64,000 nt of DNA, from contig NC_133771.1 of NCBI RefSeq assembly GCF_003597395.2, positions 133,717,957-133,781,956 of the forward strand, in the 5' to 3' direction. The translations under genes and the position numbers were made by a program. Numbering within the stretch: position 1 is the first letter of the stretch; the number at the start of each line of letters is the position of its first letter. The notes beneath the pieces are model-generated. The model was not told where the DNA came from and ran no database searches. It worked only from the letters and a program-made list of their open reading frames with translations. Source of the DNA: Chelonoidis abingdonii. Its lineage: Eukaryota; Chordata; Testudines; Testudinidae. This document shows positions 44,601-48,600 of the stretch, piece after piece.

Positions 44601-47152
44601 GGTTTTTTTTCAGAATGAGTCATGATAAAGTAATATTTGATTAGCTGTTTTCATGCTGCTGTCTTGTTGTGAGTTCAAATCTCTATTTCCATACAATTCA
44701 ATTAGAGATCAAATTATCAGAGCAGAGGCTATGTAGCACAGTAGGTTGCAAGGCACTGGCTTTTCAACTCCAGAGAAAATATTTCATGTTTGATTTCAGG
44801 CATAAAGAATTGGGTGGCTCAACCTAGCCCCTGAAGAACTTTGTACAAATCACTAGAGCAGGACAGGAGCTGGATTTTTCATTTTGCAGGAAAATCCACA
44901 ATTTCAGAATGTTTTCCATTCTGAAATGGAACAAAATCAAAAAAATTGGAATTTTCCTTGAAATAAAATCCCGCCCCCTACACACAAATAAATCTTGGGT
45001 CAATCAAAACGTTTCATTCCAATTTTGACTTTTAAAATTTTATTTTATATAAAATAAATTTTTAAAAATTGAAACAAAGTCACTTAAAACTAGAAAATCA
45101 AAATGTCCTGTTCTGAAAAGTTTGAATGGAATGTTTCAACCTTGTCTAAATGTTTTTTAAATTTTTTCTTTTGAAATTAAATTTCATTAAAATTGACAAA
45201 TTACCATGAAATATTTCACCTTCGCTGATCTGGTGTTTTCTCACAGAAAATGTTCTCTTGCAAAATTTTTGACCACCTCTAAAATTCACCGCAAAATATG
45301 GGATTCTGCTATGGGAAGCCTCGCAAATGGGAAAAAAGGCTGTTGAATGTTAACATGTTGCATGGGGAAACCTTTACAGAGATGGAGTGCATTTTGCATG
45401 GCTCTTGACTGTGCTGTATCAGTCCTTCACTTTCATGAGGGCTAAGATTCATATAATTCACTCCAAGCAAACAACTAAAAGATGTATTGGAGCACATTCT
45501 GTTCTTTTATCCATGCTTCCCCCTTGACTTTGGAGTACATGTGAAAGTACAGTTGGGCCCATTGTCTCCTAACATTAAATGTAGCTAAATTCTTTACCTC
45601 ATCACAGACCCTAACGCTTTCACGTTACCTACCCTGAAATGGTTCTCTCGAATGGACCCCTTTGTCACATACATTCTACTGTTCTCTTCTTTCAGCTGCT
45701 CATAGAAAGGCTCCTCCAGGATGAAGCTGTCAATAAGGTCACAACCAACATAGAGGCTGTAGGTCTCCCCTGTCACTTGCACTGTGAGGTTCTTCCATTG
45801 TGAGTCTGCTAAGTCCACATCTTCCAAGGAAATCACATTCTGGGAGCCATCTGCCCAATAGATAAGGTCCAGGGTATTGGCTCGGCCATTGGAAATAATC
45901 TCAAACTGTCTTTGAGAGATGCCAGGGCCCTCTAAAGCAATGATAGTACCTCTGGATTCCCTGTCCTGCCTTAGGGTGGCTGAAAGAATAAAGCCCTCAT
46001 TTTTCCGGATGAGTTTGAGAATCTGTTTGAATTTCTCTGGATTAAACGGAGGTATATGGTCAAATCGGATGAAACGATATGCCGGGACGGTGGGATTTGG
46101 ACCCCGAAATAATTTTGCTCCAATTGTCTTTCGGTTTATGTTACTGATTTGAAATAAGTCAAACGTAGTCTCATCTTCCTTGTTATCATCTGCAAAAGTC
46201 AATGGCATGTAGCAATGTGAATACAAAAATGGGCATAAGGGAAAATAAGTATGCATAGTACACCTCATAATTCTAATGATTTGTTACCTGTTTGGCACAA
46301 TAAACCCATTACTTCCATCTGCTTGGAAGATAGAAGCACATGTGCTATATTTGGCATGGCACAATAAACAGCATTTCCATCTACTTAGAACTTTCTTCTA
46401 TTTGGCAACTTTATATGTAAAAAAAAAATCCTTAGTGAAAGTGAACAAAATTCCATATACATAACCATGCTTATTTTTACAAGGACAGGATTTCAAGCTA
46501 CTTACTCTAACTCTCAGCGAAGAAGAATCAAATTATGAACACCGCGTTACAAGAGGTTAACTCTCAAGAAGAGGGTAGAGTTACACCAGATATGAATTTG
46601 GTCCAGGAGGCCACATGGAAATGAATATCTGGCATTGTGCCCTTTTATACCCAGCCTGAATTTGATCCATAGAGATTTTCTTCTCTCTAAATTTCTGACA
46701 AAGCAGCTCCCATCCACCCAGTCCATTTAAGTCTCATTTTACATACACATTACAGAAGGGAAACATTTAGCAATTAAGAATAGGTAAATTTAGGTCAATG
46801 TTCAGTAGGAGAAAACTACTTTAAAATATTTATTTCTTTTGTCAGTAATAGGTAAATGTTATCATTCAAATGTGCCAGTAGTAATAAGACTTATCTTAAA
46901 GTTTTTGTCTTACTTTGTTTTTTTTAATCAGGTTTTCCTTAGATTATGCTATCACTGTATTGTCTCCAGTGGTTTAGCTATCTCATTTTTAAAAGTCAAC
47001 ATTTAGCTTTGCAAAATACTGTAATTTCTGCTTGCTTTCAAATGCCTCAAGCTTCAGGAAGTTAAGAAGTTTCAGGACTTACCCTGAGCATTTGAAGAAG
47101 CCCACAAAGTTAGCAAGACAATTAGCCACAACAGCCTGCTCTTCTGTAGCAT
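2631..47152 (-). CDS. THBS2: Thrombospondin-2, complete 21-exon coding region (1,178 aa)
   Basis: Secreted trimeric matricellular glycoprotein that modulates cell-matrix contacts, angiogenesis and collagen assembly through CD36, CD47, integrins and metalloproteinases (family knowledge). The exons listed separately join with consistent phases to 3,537 nt including the stop. Domains by residue: signal peptide 1-22; TSPN 24-215; oligomerisation segment with Cys272 and Cys276; VWC about 320-382 with all ten cysteines; type 1 repeats from Trp390, Trp446 and Trp503; EGF-like 557-710; type 3 calcium repeats about 711-955 with RGD at 934-936; L-lectin-like C-terminal domain to 1178. Length and exon number (21 coding plus one non-coding) match mammalian THBS2. 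THBS2 rather than THBS1 is indicated by the TSPN wording, ADSQWKN, the [13 protein letters not shown] segment and the ECRDF ending. No truncation or frameshift is seen; the span includes all introns. Confidence 0.98.
2870..3010 (+). repeat. CR1 LINE, 3' end fragment
   Basis: The text GGAGATTTTTAAGAATAGG, then CCAGGGGACTGGACAAGATG and CCTACATTTCTATAAAATG, is the standard 3' end of reptilian CR1 elements, which are 5'-truncated and end in short ATTTCTA-type repeats. Diverged, non-coding. Confidence 0.6.
3710..4361. mobile_element. Non-autonomous hAT-like element, 652 bp
   Basis: The ends CAGTGGTTTTCAAACTTTTT and, at the other side, CATTTTGAAAACCACTG are inverted repeats typical of hAT miniature elements. 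The interior is GC-rich and non-coding (the 138-aa frame in it is composition-driven). The flanking octamers CCCTAGAG and CCCACATG match poorly, so the target duplication is decayed. Confidence 0.65.
4444..4583 (-). CDS. THBS2: THBS2 exon 21: C-terminal domain
   Basis: 140 nt, residues 1130-1176 plus one base: [20 protein letters not shown], then [20 protein letters not shown] and LKYECR. This is the highly conserved end of all thrombospondins. Acceptor TCTTTACAG, donor GTTAGT. It sits 82 bases from the end of a GC-rich hAT-like insertion in intron 21. Confidence 0.98.
4584..6039 (-). other. THBS2 intron 20
   Basis: Contains a CR1-like fragment (about 5,095-5,245: CAGTATCCTGTCTGACAGTG, CTGCTTCAGAGGAAAGTGCA) and an unexplained 63-codon minus-strand open frame (4,918-4,727). 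Otherwise unique AT-rich intron sequence. Confidence 0.5.
6040..6137 (-). CDS. THBS2: THBS2 exon 20: C-terminal domain
   Basis: 98 nt, residues 1098-1129 plus two bases: [20 protein letters not shown], then [12 protein letters not shown]. There is no open frame of useful length around it, so it was placed by matching the family sequence missing between exons 19 and 21. Acceptor CTATAG and donor GTAAGC fit; the phase-2 end joins exon 21 to give Lys1130. Confidence 0.95.
6340..6916 (-). repeat. CR1 LINE fragment, left part, split by a hAT insertion
   Basis: Plus-strand text such as GACTTTAAGGCCAGAAGGGA, GGAGAATCCACCACTTCCCT and GTAATCAAGTCACCTCTTAG is the antisense of reptile CR1. The element continues after the insertion at 7,268. 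No coding capacity remains. Confidence 0.75.
6925..7259. mobile_element. hAT miniature element with exact 8-bp target duplication
   Basis: 335 bp with terminal inverted repeats CAGGGCCAGCTC and GAGCCGGCCCTG. It is flanked on both sides by TGCATACG (6,917-6,924 and 7,260-7,267), an 8-bp duplication characteristic of hAT transposons. The interior is GC-rich and largely palindromic (the GAAGCTGCCAC and GGAAACGC blocks recur inverted). It splits a CR1 fragment, so it is the younger insertion. Confidence 0.9.
7268..7625 (-). repeat. CR1 LINE fragment, right part
   Basis: Continuation of the antisense CR1: GAGCACATGAGCTCTTTTTG, CACTCTGAGTCCTAGATCC, CGATCCAGATCACGCTATAT and CCTTGTGTCATCCAATAA correspond to the conserved CR1 reverse-transcriptase 3' region. 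Decayed. Confidence 0.7.
7626..8437 (-). other. THBS2 intron 19, remaining part
   Basis: AT-rich intron sequence next to exon 19 with a short CA/CT-rich tract near 7,695-7,715. No other feature recognised. Confidence 0.4.
8438..8709 (-). CDS. THBS2: THBS2 exon 19: C-terminal L-lectin-like domain
   Basis: 272 nt, residues 1007-1097. [20 protein letters not shown], then [40 protein letters not shown] and [14 protein letters not shown]. The peptide proposed to bind CD47 reads RFYVLMWK (1042-1049) rather than RFYVVMWK. The NSTTG sequon is present. Acceptor CTACCAG, donor GTAAGA. Confidence 0.98.
9209..9481. mobile_element. hAT miniature element, second copy with exact 8-bp duplication
   Basis: 273 bp with the same terminal repeats as the copy at 6,925 (CAGGGCCAGCTC and GAGCCGGCCCTG) and flanked by GTTCCCTC on both sides (9,201-9,208 and 9,482-9,489). 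The interior is GC-rich with an inverted repeat around GGTGGATCTCCCACAGGC. It creates several long open frames in all directions, including one of 180 codons; these are composition artefacts. Confidence 0.9.
9838..10055 (+). repeat. MIR-like SINE
   Basis: A tRNA-like head with a degenerate B box (AGAGTTCTAATCCCAGCTCT) is followed by the core CCTATCTGTAAAATGGGAAT and AAAGTGCTTTGAAGATAAAC. This is the ancient amniote MIR/core-SINE pattern; strongly diverged. Confidence 0.65.
10143..10370 (-). CDS. THBS2: THBS2 exon 18: last type 3 repeats with RGD, start of C-terminal domain
   Basis: 228 nt, residues 931-1006. It begins [20 protein letters not shown]; the RGD integrin motif is residues 934-936. 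Then come [40 protein letters not shown] and [11 protein letters not shown], the first strands of the L-lectin-like domain. The segment reads DIYD at 949-952, where human has DIDD as I remember it. Acceptor GCTTGTAG, donor GTGAGT, phase 1 to 1. Confidence 0.98.
10371..12473 (-). other. THBS2 intron 17
   Basis: Contains a diverged SINE-like or miniature-element piece with AGTTACACCAGCATCAATGC near 11,578, and an AT-rich palindromic element (11,945-12,245). No coding sequence. Confidence 0.45.
11945..12245. repeat. AT-rich miniature inverted-repeat element
   Basis: About 300 bp with imperfect inverted ends (TAGAGTTGGTTGAAAA and, reversed, TAGAACTGGTCAAACA) and an interior made of TTTT/AAAA blocks. 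A related copy lies at about 44,870-45,290. The family name is not known to me. Confidence 0.5.
12474..12708 (-). CDS. THBS2: THBS2 exon 17: type 3 calcium repeats
   Basis: 235 nt, residues 853-930. [20 protein letters not shown] is followed by [39 protein letters not shown] and [14 protein letters not shown]. The acidic repeats and paired cysteines follow the family pattern. Acceptor TTCTGTAG, donor GTAAGA, leaving in phase 1. Confidence 0.97.
13091..13274. mobile_element. Harbinger-like miniature element
   Basis: The ends TATGTCTACACTGCAATTAA and GCATTGTAGACATACC are inverted copies. The same 7 bases, CATAGAG, flank both sides (13,084-13,090 and 13,275-13,281). The TCTACACT end is shared with elements at 32,581 and 61,326 in this window and is very common in turtle and crocodilian genomes. 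Confidence 0.6.
14424..14494. repeat. Short palindromic repeat
   Basis: TTCTCCTATCACAGG at the left recurs inverted as CCTGTGATAGGAGAA at the right, with SINE-like GTAACTG blocks inside. It could fold as a hairpin of about 28 base pairs with few mismatches. Confidence 0.55.
14693..14980 (+). repeat. MIR-like SINE with LINE-type tail
   Basis: AAGATGGTCTAATGGGCCGG, GGACTGAGAGTCAGGAGACT and GGTTCTGTTGCTGATC are a tRNA-like head. CTGAGGCAGGGACTGCCCTT, CTGTACAGTGCTTAGC and a final ATAATAATAATAATTT are the usual tail. Confidence 0.7.
15129..15247 (-). CDS. THBS2: THBS2 exon 16: type 3 calcium repeats
   Basis: 119 nt, residues 813-852: [19 protein letters not shown], then [20 protein letters not shown]. 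Acceptor CCTCACAG, donor GTAAAC; returns to phase 0. Confidence 0.96.
15527..16098. mobile_element. Mariner-like miniature element, split by a SINE
   Basis: The ends CAGTGGAACCTCAGAGTTAC and, reversed, CAGTAGAACCTCAGAGTTAT are inverted repeats flanked by TA on both sides (15,525-15,526 and 16,099-16,100), as in Tc1/mariner transposons. Without the SINE and its duplication it would be about 384 bp. Non-coding. Confidence 0.8.
15691..15865 (-). mobile_element. Turtle tRNA-derived SINE carrying a perfect 56-bp inverted repeat
   Basis: On the minus strand it starts with GTTTCAGAGTAGCAGCCG and TGTTAGTCTGTATCCGC, the head of the common turtle SINE family. The body (CAGGAGTACTTGTGGCACCT and on) is present twice, as perfect inverted copies (15,691-15,746 and 15,767-15,822) around a 20-nt loop. 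The 13-bp duplication CTAAAAAAATAAA flanks both sides (15,678-15,690; 15,866-15,878 within one base), so head and inverted repeat were inserted together. Confidence 0.9.
17200..17432 (+). repeat. CR1 LINE 3' end fragment
   Basis: GTGGCCTGCAATGTGCAGGA, GTCAGACAAGATGATTGTGA and GGTCCCTTCTGTCTTAAATT followed by CATGAGTCTATAA is the CR1 3' end in sense orientation. No coding capacity. Confidence 0.7.
17631..17790 (-). CDS. THBS2: THBS2 exon 15: type 3 calcium repeats
   Basis: 160 nt, residues 760-812. It holds [20 protein letters not shown], then [20 protein letters not shown] and [13 protein letters not shown]. Cysteine and aspartate spacing follows the family. Acceptor TTGCTAG, donor GTATGT, leaving in phase 1. 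Confidence 0.97.
17791..19706 (-). other. THBS2 intron 14
   Basis: Contains an LTR-like insertion (18,862-19,643). The section 17,791-18,861 shows only weakly repetitive text (about 18,040-18,115, a diverged short palindrome family) and no genes. Confidence 0.5.
18862..19643 (+). mobile_element. LTR-like element (TG...CA), 782 bp
   Basis: Begins TGTGACAGGGTGCATTTACC and ends CCACCCCATCACA, with GGGAG before and GGGAT after (4 of 5 match). Inside are degenerate tandem blocks of the type GACTCTGGCATCTAGGC, ACCCCAGGGAGTCAGG. Gross layout matches the element at 60,325-61,211 in the other orientation. No coding frame; probably a solo LTR. Confidence 0.55.
19707..19814 (-). CDS. THBS2: THBS2 exon 14: type 3 calcium repeats
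   Basis: 108 nt, 36 codons, residues 724-759. [20 protein letters not shown], then [16 protein letters not shown]: aspartate-rich calcium-coordinating repeats of the wire. Phase 0 at both ends; the acceptor GGACAG and donor GTATGC are in place. It lies 64 bases from the end of an LTR-like insertion in intron 14 (18,862-19,643). Confidence 0.97.
20738..20980 (-). repeat. CR1 LINE fragment
   Basis: Plus strand reads TTCATAGATTCCAAGGCCAG, AAGGGACCATTGTGATGATC, TCAGTGATGGAGAATCCACC and AATTGTTCCAATGGTTAATT, the antisense of the turtle CR1 3' region. Confidence 0.75.
22358..22483. repeat. Palindromic GCTTAAGCAC repeat
   Basis: CAGCAAAGTGCTTAAGCACA, TGCTTAACTGTAAGCATG and, inverted beyond a CAGTGGGACT centre, GTGCTTGAAG and TTCATGCTTAAGGACC. 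Related copies occur at 3,513-3,575, 25,328-25,442 and 54,984-55,094. Looks like an old miniature inverted-repeat family. Confidence 0.55.
23193..23411 (-). CDS. THBS2: THBS2 exon 13: EGF-like domain 3 and start of type 3 repeats
   Basis: 219 nt, 73 codons, residues 651-723. The EGF domain (ECEPENPC, then [20 protein letters not shown] and [14 protein letters not shown]) leads straight into the first calcium-binding wire segment ([16 protein letters not shown]). The NATYHC sequon is kept. Acceptor CTTGTAG, donor GTAAGA, phase 0 to 0. Confidence 0.98.
23412..24711 (-). other. THBS2 intron 12
   Basis: Holds an A-run (23,590-23,608) and a diverged repeat with TTTTAGGCACCTACAAAAGA and CCATTGATTTCAATGAGAGT (about 24,385-24,560). 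No coding sequence found. Confidence 0.45.
24712..24864 (-). CDS. THBS2: THBS2 exon 12: EGF-like domain 2
   Basis: 153 nt, 51 codons, residues 600-650, phase 0 to 0. [20 protein letters not shown] is followed by [17 protein letters not shown] and [10 protein letters not shown], the last being a THBS2 signature. Intron 11, on its 5' side, is only 117 nt (24,865-24,981). Acceptor CCATAG, donor GTAAGT. Confidence 0.97.
24982..25109 (-). CDS. THBS2: THBS2 exon 11: EGF-like domain 1
   Basis: 128 nt, residues 557-599. It runs [20 protein letters not shown], then [20 protein letters not shown] and ends DE, the start of the calcium-binding DLDEC motif of the next EGF domain. Six EGF cysteines and a GNGT sequon are visible. 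Acceptor TTTGACAG, donor GTATGC; it restores phase 0. Confidence 0.97.
25110..25581 (-). other. THBS2 intron 10
   Basis: 472 bp. Contains a diverged GCTTAAGCAC-type palindromic repeat at about 25,328-25,442. Nothing else. Confidence 0.45.
25582..25755 (-). CDS. THBS2: THBS2 exon 10: type 1 repeat 3
   Basis: 174 nt, residues 499-556, phase 1 to phase 1. It encodes [20 protein letters not shown], then [20 protein letters not shown] and CVGDVQQ. CSVTCG is complete here, whereas human THBS2 as I remember it has CTVTCA in this repeat. The donor is GTGTGT, a weaker but acceptable site, directly after CCAATTG. Confidence 0.97.
27374..27600 (-). repeat. CR1 LINE fragment
   Basis: GACTTTAAGGTCAGAAGGGA, CCATTATGATAATCTAGTCT and GACCTCCTGCATAATGCAGG are antisense CR1 3'-region text; the copy continues through CAACAAACCCCTAACC-like sequence typical of a CR1 subfamily. 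Confidence 0.7.
27727..28078. mobile_element. hAT miniature element with 8-bp duplication ATTTAGAG
   Basis: 352 bp with inverted ends CAATGGTTCTCAGCC and, reversed, CAGGGGTTCTCAATC. ATTTAGAG stands on both sides (27,719-27,726 and 28,079-28,086). The interior includes a CAGGGCCAACATTA...CATCGGCTCTGG block that looks like a second, older hAT-type insertion. A 130-codon frame inside is an artefact of composition. Confidence 0.85.
28156..28332 (-). CDS. THBS2: THBS2 exon 9: type 1 repeat 2
   Basis: 177 nt, residues 440-498, phase 1 to phase 1. [17 protein letters not shown] is followed by NITRIRLC, with the family NIT sequon at 463-465, and by the [15 protein letters not shown] tail. In THBS1 and THBS2 this repeat activates or binds TGF-beta partners and CD36; THBS2 lacks the KRFK activator of THBS1, and none is seen here (the start is IRQDGG). 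Confidence 0.98.
28333..29168 (-). other. THBS2 intron 8
   Basis: 836 bp of AT-rich intron sequence. No repeat family or gene recognised. Confidence 0.4.
29169..29339 (-). CDS. THBS2: THBS2 exon 8: type 1 repeat 1
   Basis: 171 nt, residues 383-439, one complete thrombospondin type 1 repeat. It has the WSPWSEW tryptophan ladder (C-mannosylation sites in the family), the CSVTCG motif at 399-404 (CD36-binding in THBS1/2), and the [19 protein letters not shown] core. Phase 1 to phase 1, so it is a symmetrical module exon; acceptor CTTCTGCAG, donor GTGAGT. Confidence 0.98.
29340..30339 (-). other. THBS2 intron 7
   Basis: 1.0 kb of AT-rich intron sequence without a recognisable repeat or gene. 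Confidence 0.4.
30340..30436 (-). CDS. THBS2: THBS2 exon 7: second half of VWC domain
   Basis: 97 nt, residues 351-382 plus one base. It reads [12 protein letters not shown], then [13 protein letters not shown], supplying Cys356, 361, 366, 376, 377 and 380, so the domain has the full set of ten cysteines. Acceptor GTATGTAG, donor GTAAGT, leaving in phase 1. Confidence 0.96.
30437..30831 (-). other. THBS2 intron 6
   Basis: 395 bp. The section near 30,655-30,740 (ACCTAATCCAAAACCCATCA and on) resembles an old dispersed short repeat; nothing else. Confidence 0.35.
30832..30972 (-). CDS. THBS2: THBS2 exon 6: first half of VWC domain
   Basis: 141 nt, exactly 47 codons, residues 304-350. It carries WELIGP, then [19 protein letters not shown] and TKCTCE, the first part of the von Willebrand factor C (procollagen homology) domain with Cys326, 344, 347 and 349. 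Phase 0 at both ends, acceptor CTTTCAG, donor GTAAGA. The start of the exon (SEENQIM) differs from human in wording but not in length class. Confidence 0.97.
30973..31819 (-). other. THBS2 intron 5
   Basis: 847 bp, AT-rich, with an irregular TA/CA-rich low-complexity tract near 31,425-31,510. No gene. Confidence 0.4.
31820..32016 (-). CDS. THBS2: THBS2 exon 5: oligomerisation (coiled-coil) segment
   Basis: 197 nt, residues 238-303. After an acidic/polar linker ([17 protein letters not shown]) comes the trimerisation segment with the CDRSCEELG motif, Cys272 and Cys276, which form interchain disulfides in THBS1/2. A heptad-like helix follows ([19 protein letters not shown]). The acceptor is CTACCAG and the donor GTAGGT. 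Presence of this segment marks the subgroup A trimeric thrombospondins and excludes THBS3, 4 and 5. Confidence 0.97.
32581..32878. mobile_element. Harbinger-like miniature element flanked by TTA
   Basis: 298 bp with inverted ends GGTATGCGTACACTGCACTTAA and, reversed, GGGTCTGTCTACACTGCAATTAA-type text. TTA stands on both sides (32,578-32,580 and 32,879-32,881), the 3-bp duplication of PIF/Harbinger transposons. Inner blocks (AAGGGGCTCGGGC, CTGGGCTCC) recur inverted. Confidence 0.7.
33046..33183 (-). mobile_element. Turtle SINE with inverted body, 12-bp duplication
   Basis: The minus strand starts TATCAGAGGGGTAGCTGTGT and TAGTCTGGATCTG, the head of a second turtle SINE subfamily, but the body that follows (from the CGAAGTGGGTATTCACCCAC block to the CACAGGATTCTC block) is in the opposite orientation to the usual arrangement. 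TTAGATAACTTG flanks both sides (33,034-33,045 and 33,184-33,195). Confidence 0.85.
33673..34498. repeat. Large imperfect inverted repeat (foldback element), 826 bp
   Basis: The left arm starts CTATCACTGGTGGAATAAG and includes TTCACTGCCATTTGTTAG, GCAGCTTCACCTTATG and CAACAGAAACAGGCAAGGAC. All recur inverted in the right arm, which ends CTTATTCCGCCAGTGATAG. Arms are about 280-300 bp at roughly 75-80% identity by eye. The centre has TCTACACTGC-type text and GCAGCTAGCCC blocks. Confidence 0.7.
34858..35690 (+). mobile_element. hAT-like element, left end intact, right end lost
   Basis: CAGGGGTCGGCAGCCTTTCA, AGGAGTGGTGTGCCAACTCT and CATTTATTCACTCTGATTTA match the left end of the element at 53,162. 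From 35,060 the sequence turns GC-rich (repeated GGCTGAGC / CCAGCCCAGC motifs, then GGGTGGGGGTGGGG). No matching right end with duplication was found, so the limits are approximate. Confidence 0.5.
37478..37830 (+). repeat. MIR-like SINE with LINE-type tail
   Basis: TGGATTAAAATCCTAGCACT, CCTTCCTGTAAAATGGAGAT, GCTTGTACAGCACCTAGCAC and a final CAAATAATAATAAAAATAAA follow the order of the copy at 14,693-14,980. Confidence 0.65.
39133..39310. mobile_element. Mariner-type miniature element
   Basis: 178 bp with near-perfect inverted ends (CACCTCTACCCCGATATAA; right end TTATATAGGGGTAGAGGTG) flanked by TA (39,131-39,132; 39,311-39,312). The interior has GATATAACGCGGTTTC-type repeats. A family I know as frequent in turtle genomes. 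Confidence 0.85.
40905..42720 (+). pseudogene. L1-clade LINE remnant (reverse transcriptase 3' part)
   Basis: Broken frames read [61 protein letters not shown] and [18 protein letters not shown] text, the order of an L1-type reverse transcriptase and its C-terminal region. The catalytic YADD is changed to YADE and there are several stops and frameshifts. It ends with AATAAAATGTTTTAAAAA near 42,716. It is not CR1-like. Confidence 0.75.
42827..42942. repeat. Symmetrical tRNA-like repeat
   Basis: CCTAGTGGTTAGAGCACTCA with GGTTCAATTCCCACC resembles RNA polymerase III A and B boxes. The right half carries the same text inverted (CAAGTTCAAATCCC reversed, ending ACACTAGG). A related copy is at 55,441-55,565. 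Not a functional tRNA. Confidence 0.5.
43348..43679. mobile_element. Palindromic hAT miniature element nested in a Harbinger-like piece
   Basis: 332 bp with ends CAGGAATCGGCAACCTTTGG and, reversed, CAGGTATCGGCCACCTGTGG. The interior is almost entirely an inverted repeat (GTTTGTTTACCTGCAG on the left, CTGCAGGTAAACAAAC on the right). Flanks are CTCTAAGC and AGCTAAGC, 6 of 8 identical. Outside, GATGCTCTAAGC ... GCTGATGAGAG and AGGTGGTAGCTATGTCGGCA belong to an older TCTACACT-type element. Confidence 0.85.
44283..44367 (-). CDS. THBS2: THBS2 exon 4: end of TSPN domain and linker
   Basis: 85 nt, residues 210-237, beginning [18 protein letters not shown] and ending near KGCQRSQT. This is the last strand of the N-terminal domain and the linker carrying the conserved KGC cysteine. 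The acceptor is TTACAG and the donor GTAAGT, entering in phase 0 and leaving in phase 1. The open reading frame is short, but it matches the human exon in length and place. Confidence 0.95.
44368..45632 (-). other. THBS2 intron 3
   Basis: Contains an AT-rich inverted-repeat element at about 44,870-45,290 related to that at 11,945. No coding sequence. Confidence 0.5.
44870..45290. repeat. AT-rich miniature inverted-repeat element, second copy
   Basis: Starts GGAGCTGGATTTTTCATTTT, ends AAAATTTTTGACCACCTCTA, with interior TTTTGAAATT and AAATTTCAT blocks as in the copy in intron 17. Diverged; limits approximate. Confidence 0.5.
45633..46189 (-). CDS. THBS2: THBS2 exon 3: TSPN (laminin-G-like) domain
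   Basis: 557 nt encode residues 24-209, starting [13 protein letters not shown] after signal cleavage. This is nearly the whole N-terminal heparin-, LRP- and integrin-binding globular domain. Family-typical stretches are [36 protein letters not shown] and [10 protein letters not shown]; Cys in the last is one half of the domain disulfide. A KNLT sequon is present. Acceptor TTTTGCAG and donor GTAGGT are normal, phase 1 to phase 0. The wording is clearly THBS2-like rather than THBS1. Confidence 0.98.
46190..47082 (-). other. THBS2 intron 2
   Basis: 893 bp. A diverged short dispersed repeat (AGAGTTACACCAGATATGAA near 46,575) is the only recognisable piece. Confidence 0.4.
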
Positions 47153-47157
47153 AACTC
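47083..47157 (-). CDS. THBS2: THBS2 exon 2: start codon and signal peptide
   Basis: The ATG lies at 47,152-47,150, five bases inside the exon (acceptor TTCATAG at 47,158). It encodes 23 residues, [17 protein letters not shown] and on, followed by a small-residue stretch ending ASSNAQ: a short basic n-region, a hydrophobic core and a plausible cleavage site after SNA. The exon ends in phase 1 at donor GTAAGT. Position -3 of the ATG is G, so the start context is adequate. An upstream in-frame ATG may be added by exon 1 (see findings). Confidence 0.95.
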
Positions 47158-48600
47158 CTATGAATAAACAAAAAAAATCAGTTAGGAAAATAGTCTTTGT
47201 CTATAAGACCTTCGGATGCCTCATGGACTGTACTGAAAAAAAAACAACCGTGATCATAAACAATTCTGTTTATATGGAACAGGACATATTCACAGTATTT
47301 TTCTTCCTGTTTGTTTGTGGTTTTCTTGTTGGTTCATTTTAAGATGAAACAGGATATTTGTGATTAAGAGTTCTGCTGCATATCCCTTATATGTGGTCAT
47401 GCTCTTACGTTTCTGACATCACAGTTCCAGGCTCTGGACTTGATTTTTGACATCAAATGCAGAGCATGATGATTTCAAGTGAATTCTTAAAAATAAAGAT
47501 CGTGTATTCATGCATATATCCTTAACATTAAAAAATGAAAGATATACAGAAAATCTATGCTATGTAAGCAGAATTTTCTTCAAGGTTTTTCCATGAGACA
47601 TCATCAAGGCTTTAAGTGACAGGATAGCCAGTATAATAGTTGTTCCATCTTAACTCCACTTTGAATCACAACATATAGCTGAATTCTTTGCAAGATAATA
47701 GAATTTCATGAGCTCTATTCAACTCTTAAACATGCCACTATAGAAAGTTACATACACAATATTTATTTCAATGCTGACTTTTAGATAGATAGGATTCCAT
47801 TTAGGTATTCCCGTATGGTTATATAGATGTGTAAACAGTATATCTGCATTTTCATCTAAACTTGTGTATGTGTACGCATGTCTGTTAAATAGTGCAACCT
47901 CAGTTTGCCAGCTGCACTGTATAGACACACACATTTCAAGATAACAGTATGCTACCTTGATACTGTAAAAAATGTCTAACTTAAATATCCAAACAACCTC
48001 AGGGACATTATCTTTTACACAAAGTCAAACTTTCAACATAAAACTATAAGTGTTTGCTGCTCAGGACATTATTACAAAACTATTTATCTGCAAATCTGGG
48101 GTGGTTAGCTAAAAATCCTACTTCAAGTACATTTTGACAGATGCAACACCAGCCATTTACAAATATTTCCTTTTCTATCTACTGTACATATAATGGTAGA
48201 TAGGATGCAATGACCAGCAGTATAACAAACGTGTTTACACCCTGTTTCTAAATGCTGCTTCTGTAATCATATCTACCTAACTAACCATCACCAGGAAAGA
48301 TAATCCTATAATCTGTTTGTGCAAAAAATAAACCTGTACTGTATGTGCACAATCCATGAATACTTGTTAACACGAAGTATTTAGGAGACAAAATTCCCAG
48401 CTATCGTGACAGCTGAAAAGTCAGTCGTCCAAAAGAAAGATGGATTGAATAACAGATGCTCTGCTACTGAGCTAAGCAGACCTGAGAGGAGATGGAGGAC
48501 AGACAGATAAGCAGACAGACAAATCCATCACCCACAACTCATAATAGCAGTTTTCTGCCAATCCCGGCACTGTGACATCTTAAAAAGTGTTCCCTCTTAC
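47158..48600 (-). other. THBS2 intron 1
   Basis: 1.44 kb between the non-coding exon and the ATG exon. AT-rich, no repeat recognised. First introns of this size next to promoters often hold enhancers, but no evidence is visible. Confidence 0.45.

Noticed and set aside
45594..45632. In-frame extension of exon 3 and a second donor at 45,627
   Set aside because: GTAACG is a weaker site, and only the GTAGGT donor at 45,632 keeps the phase for the GLIQN start of exon 4.
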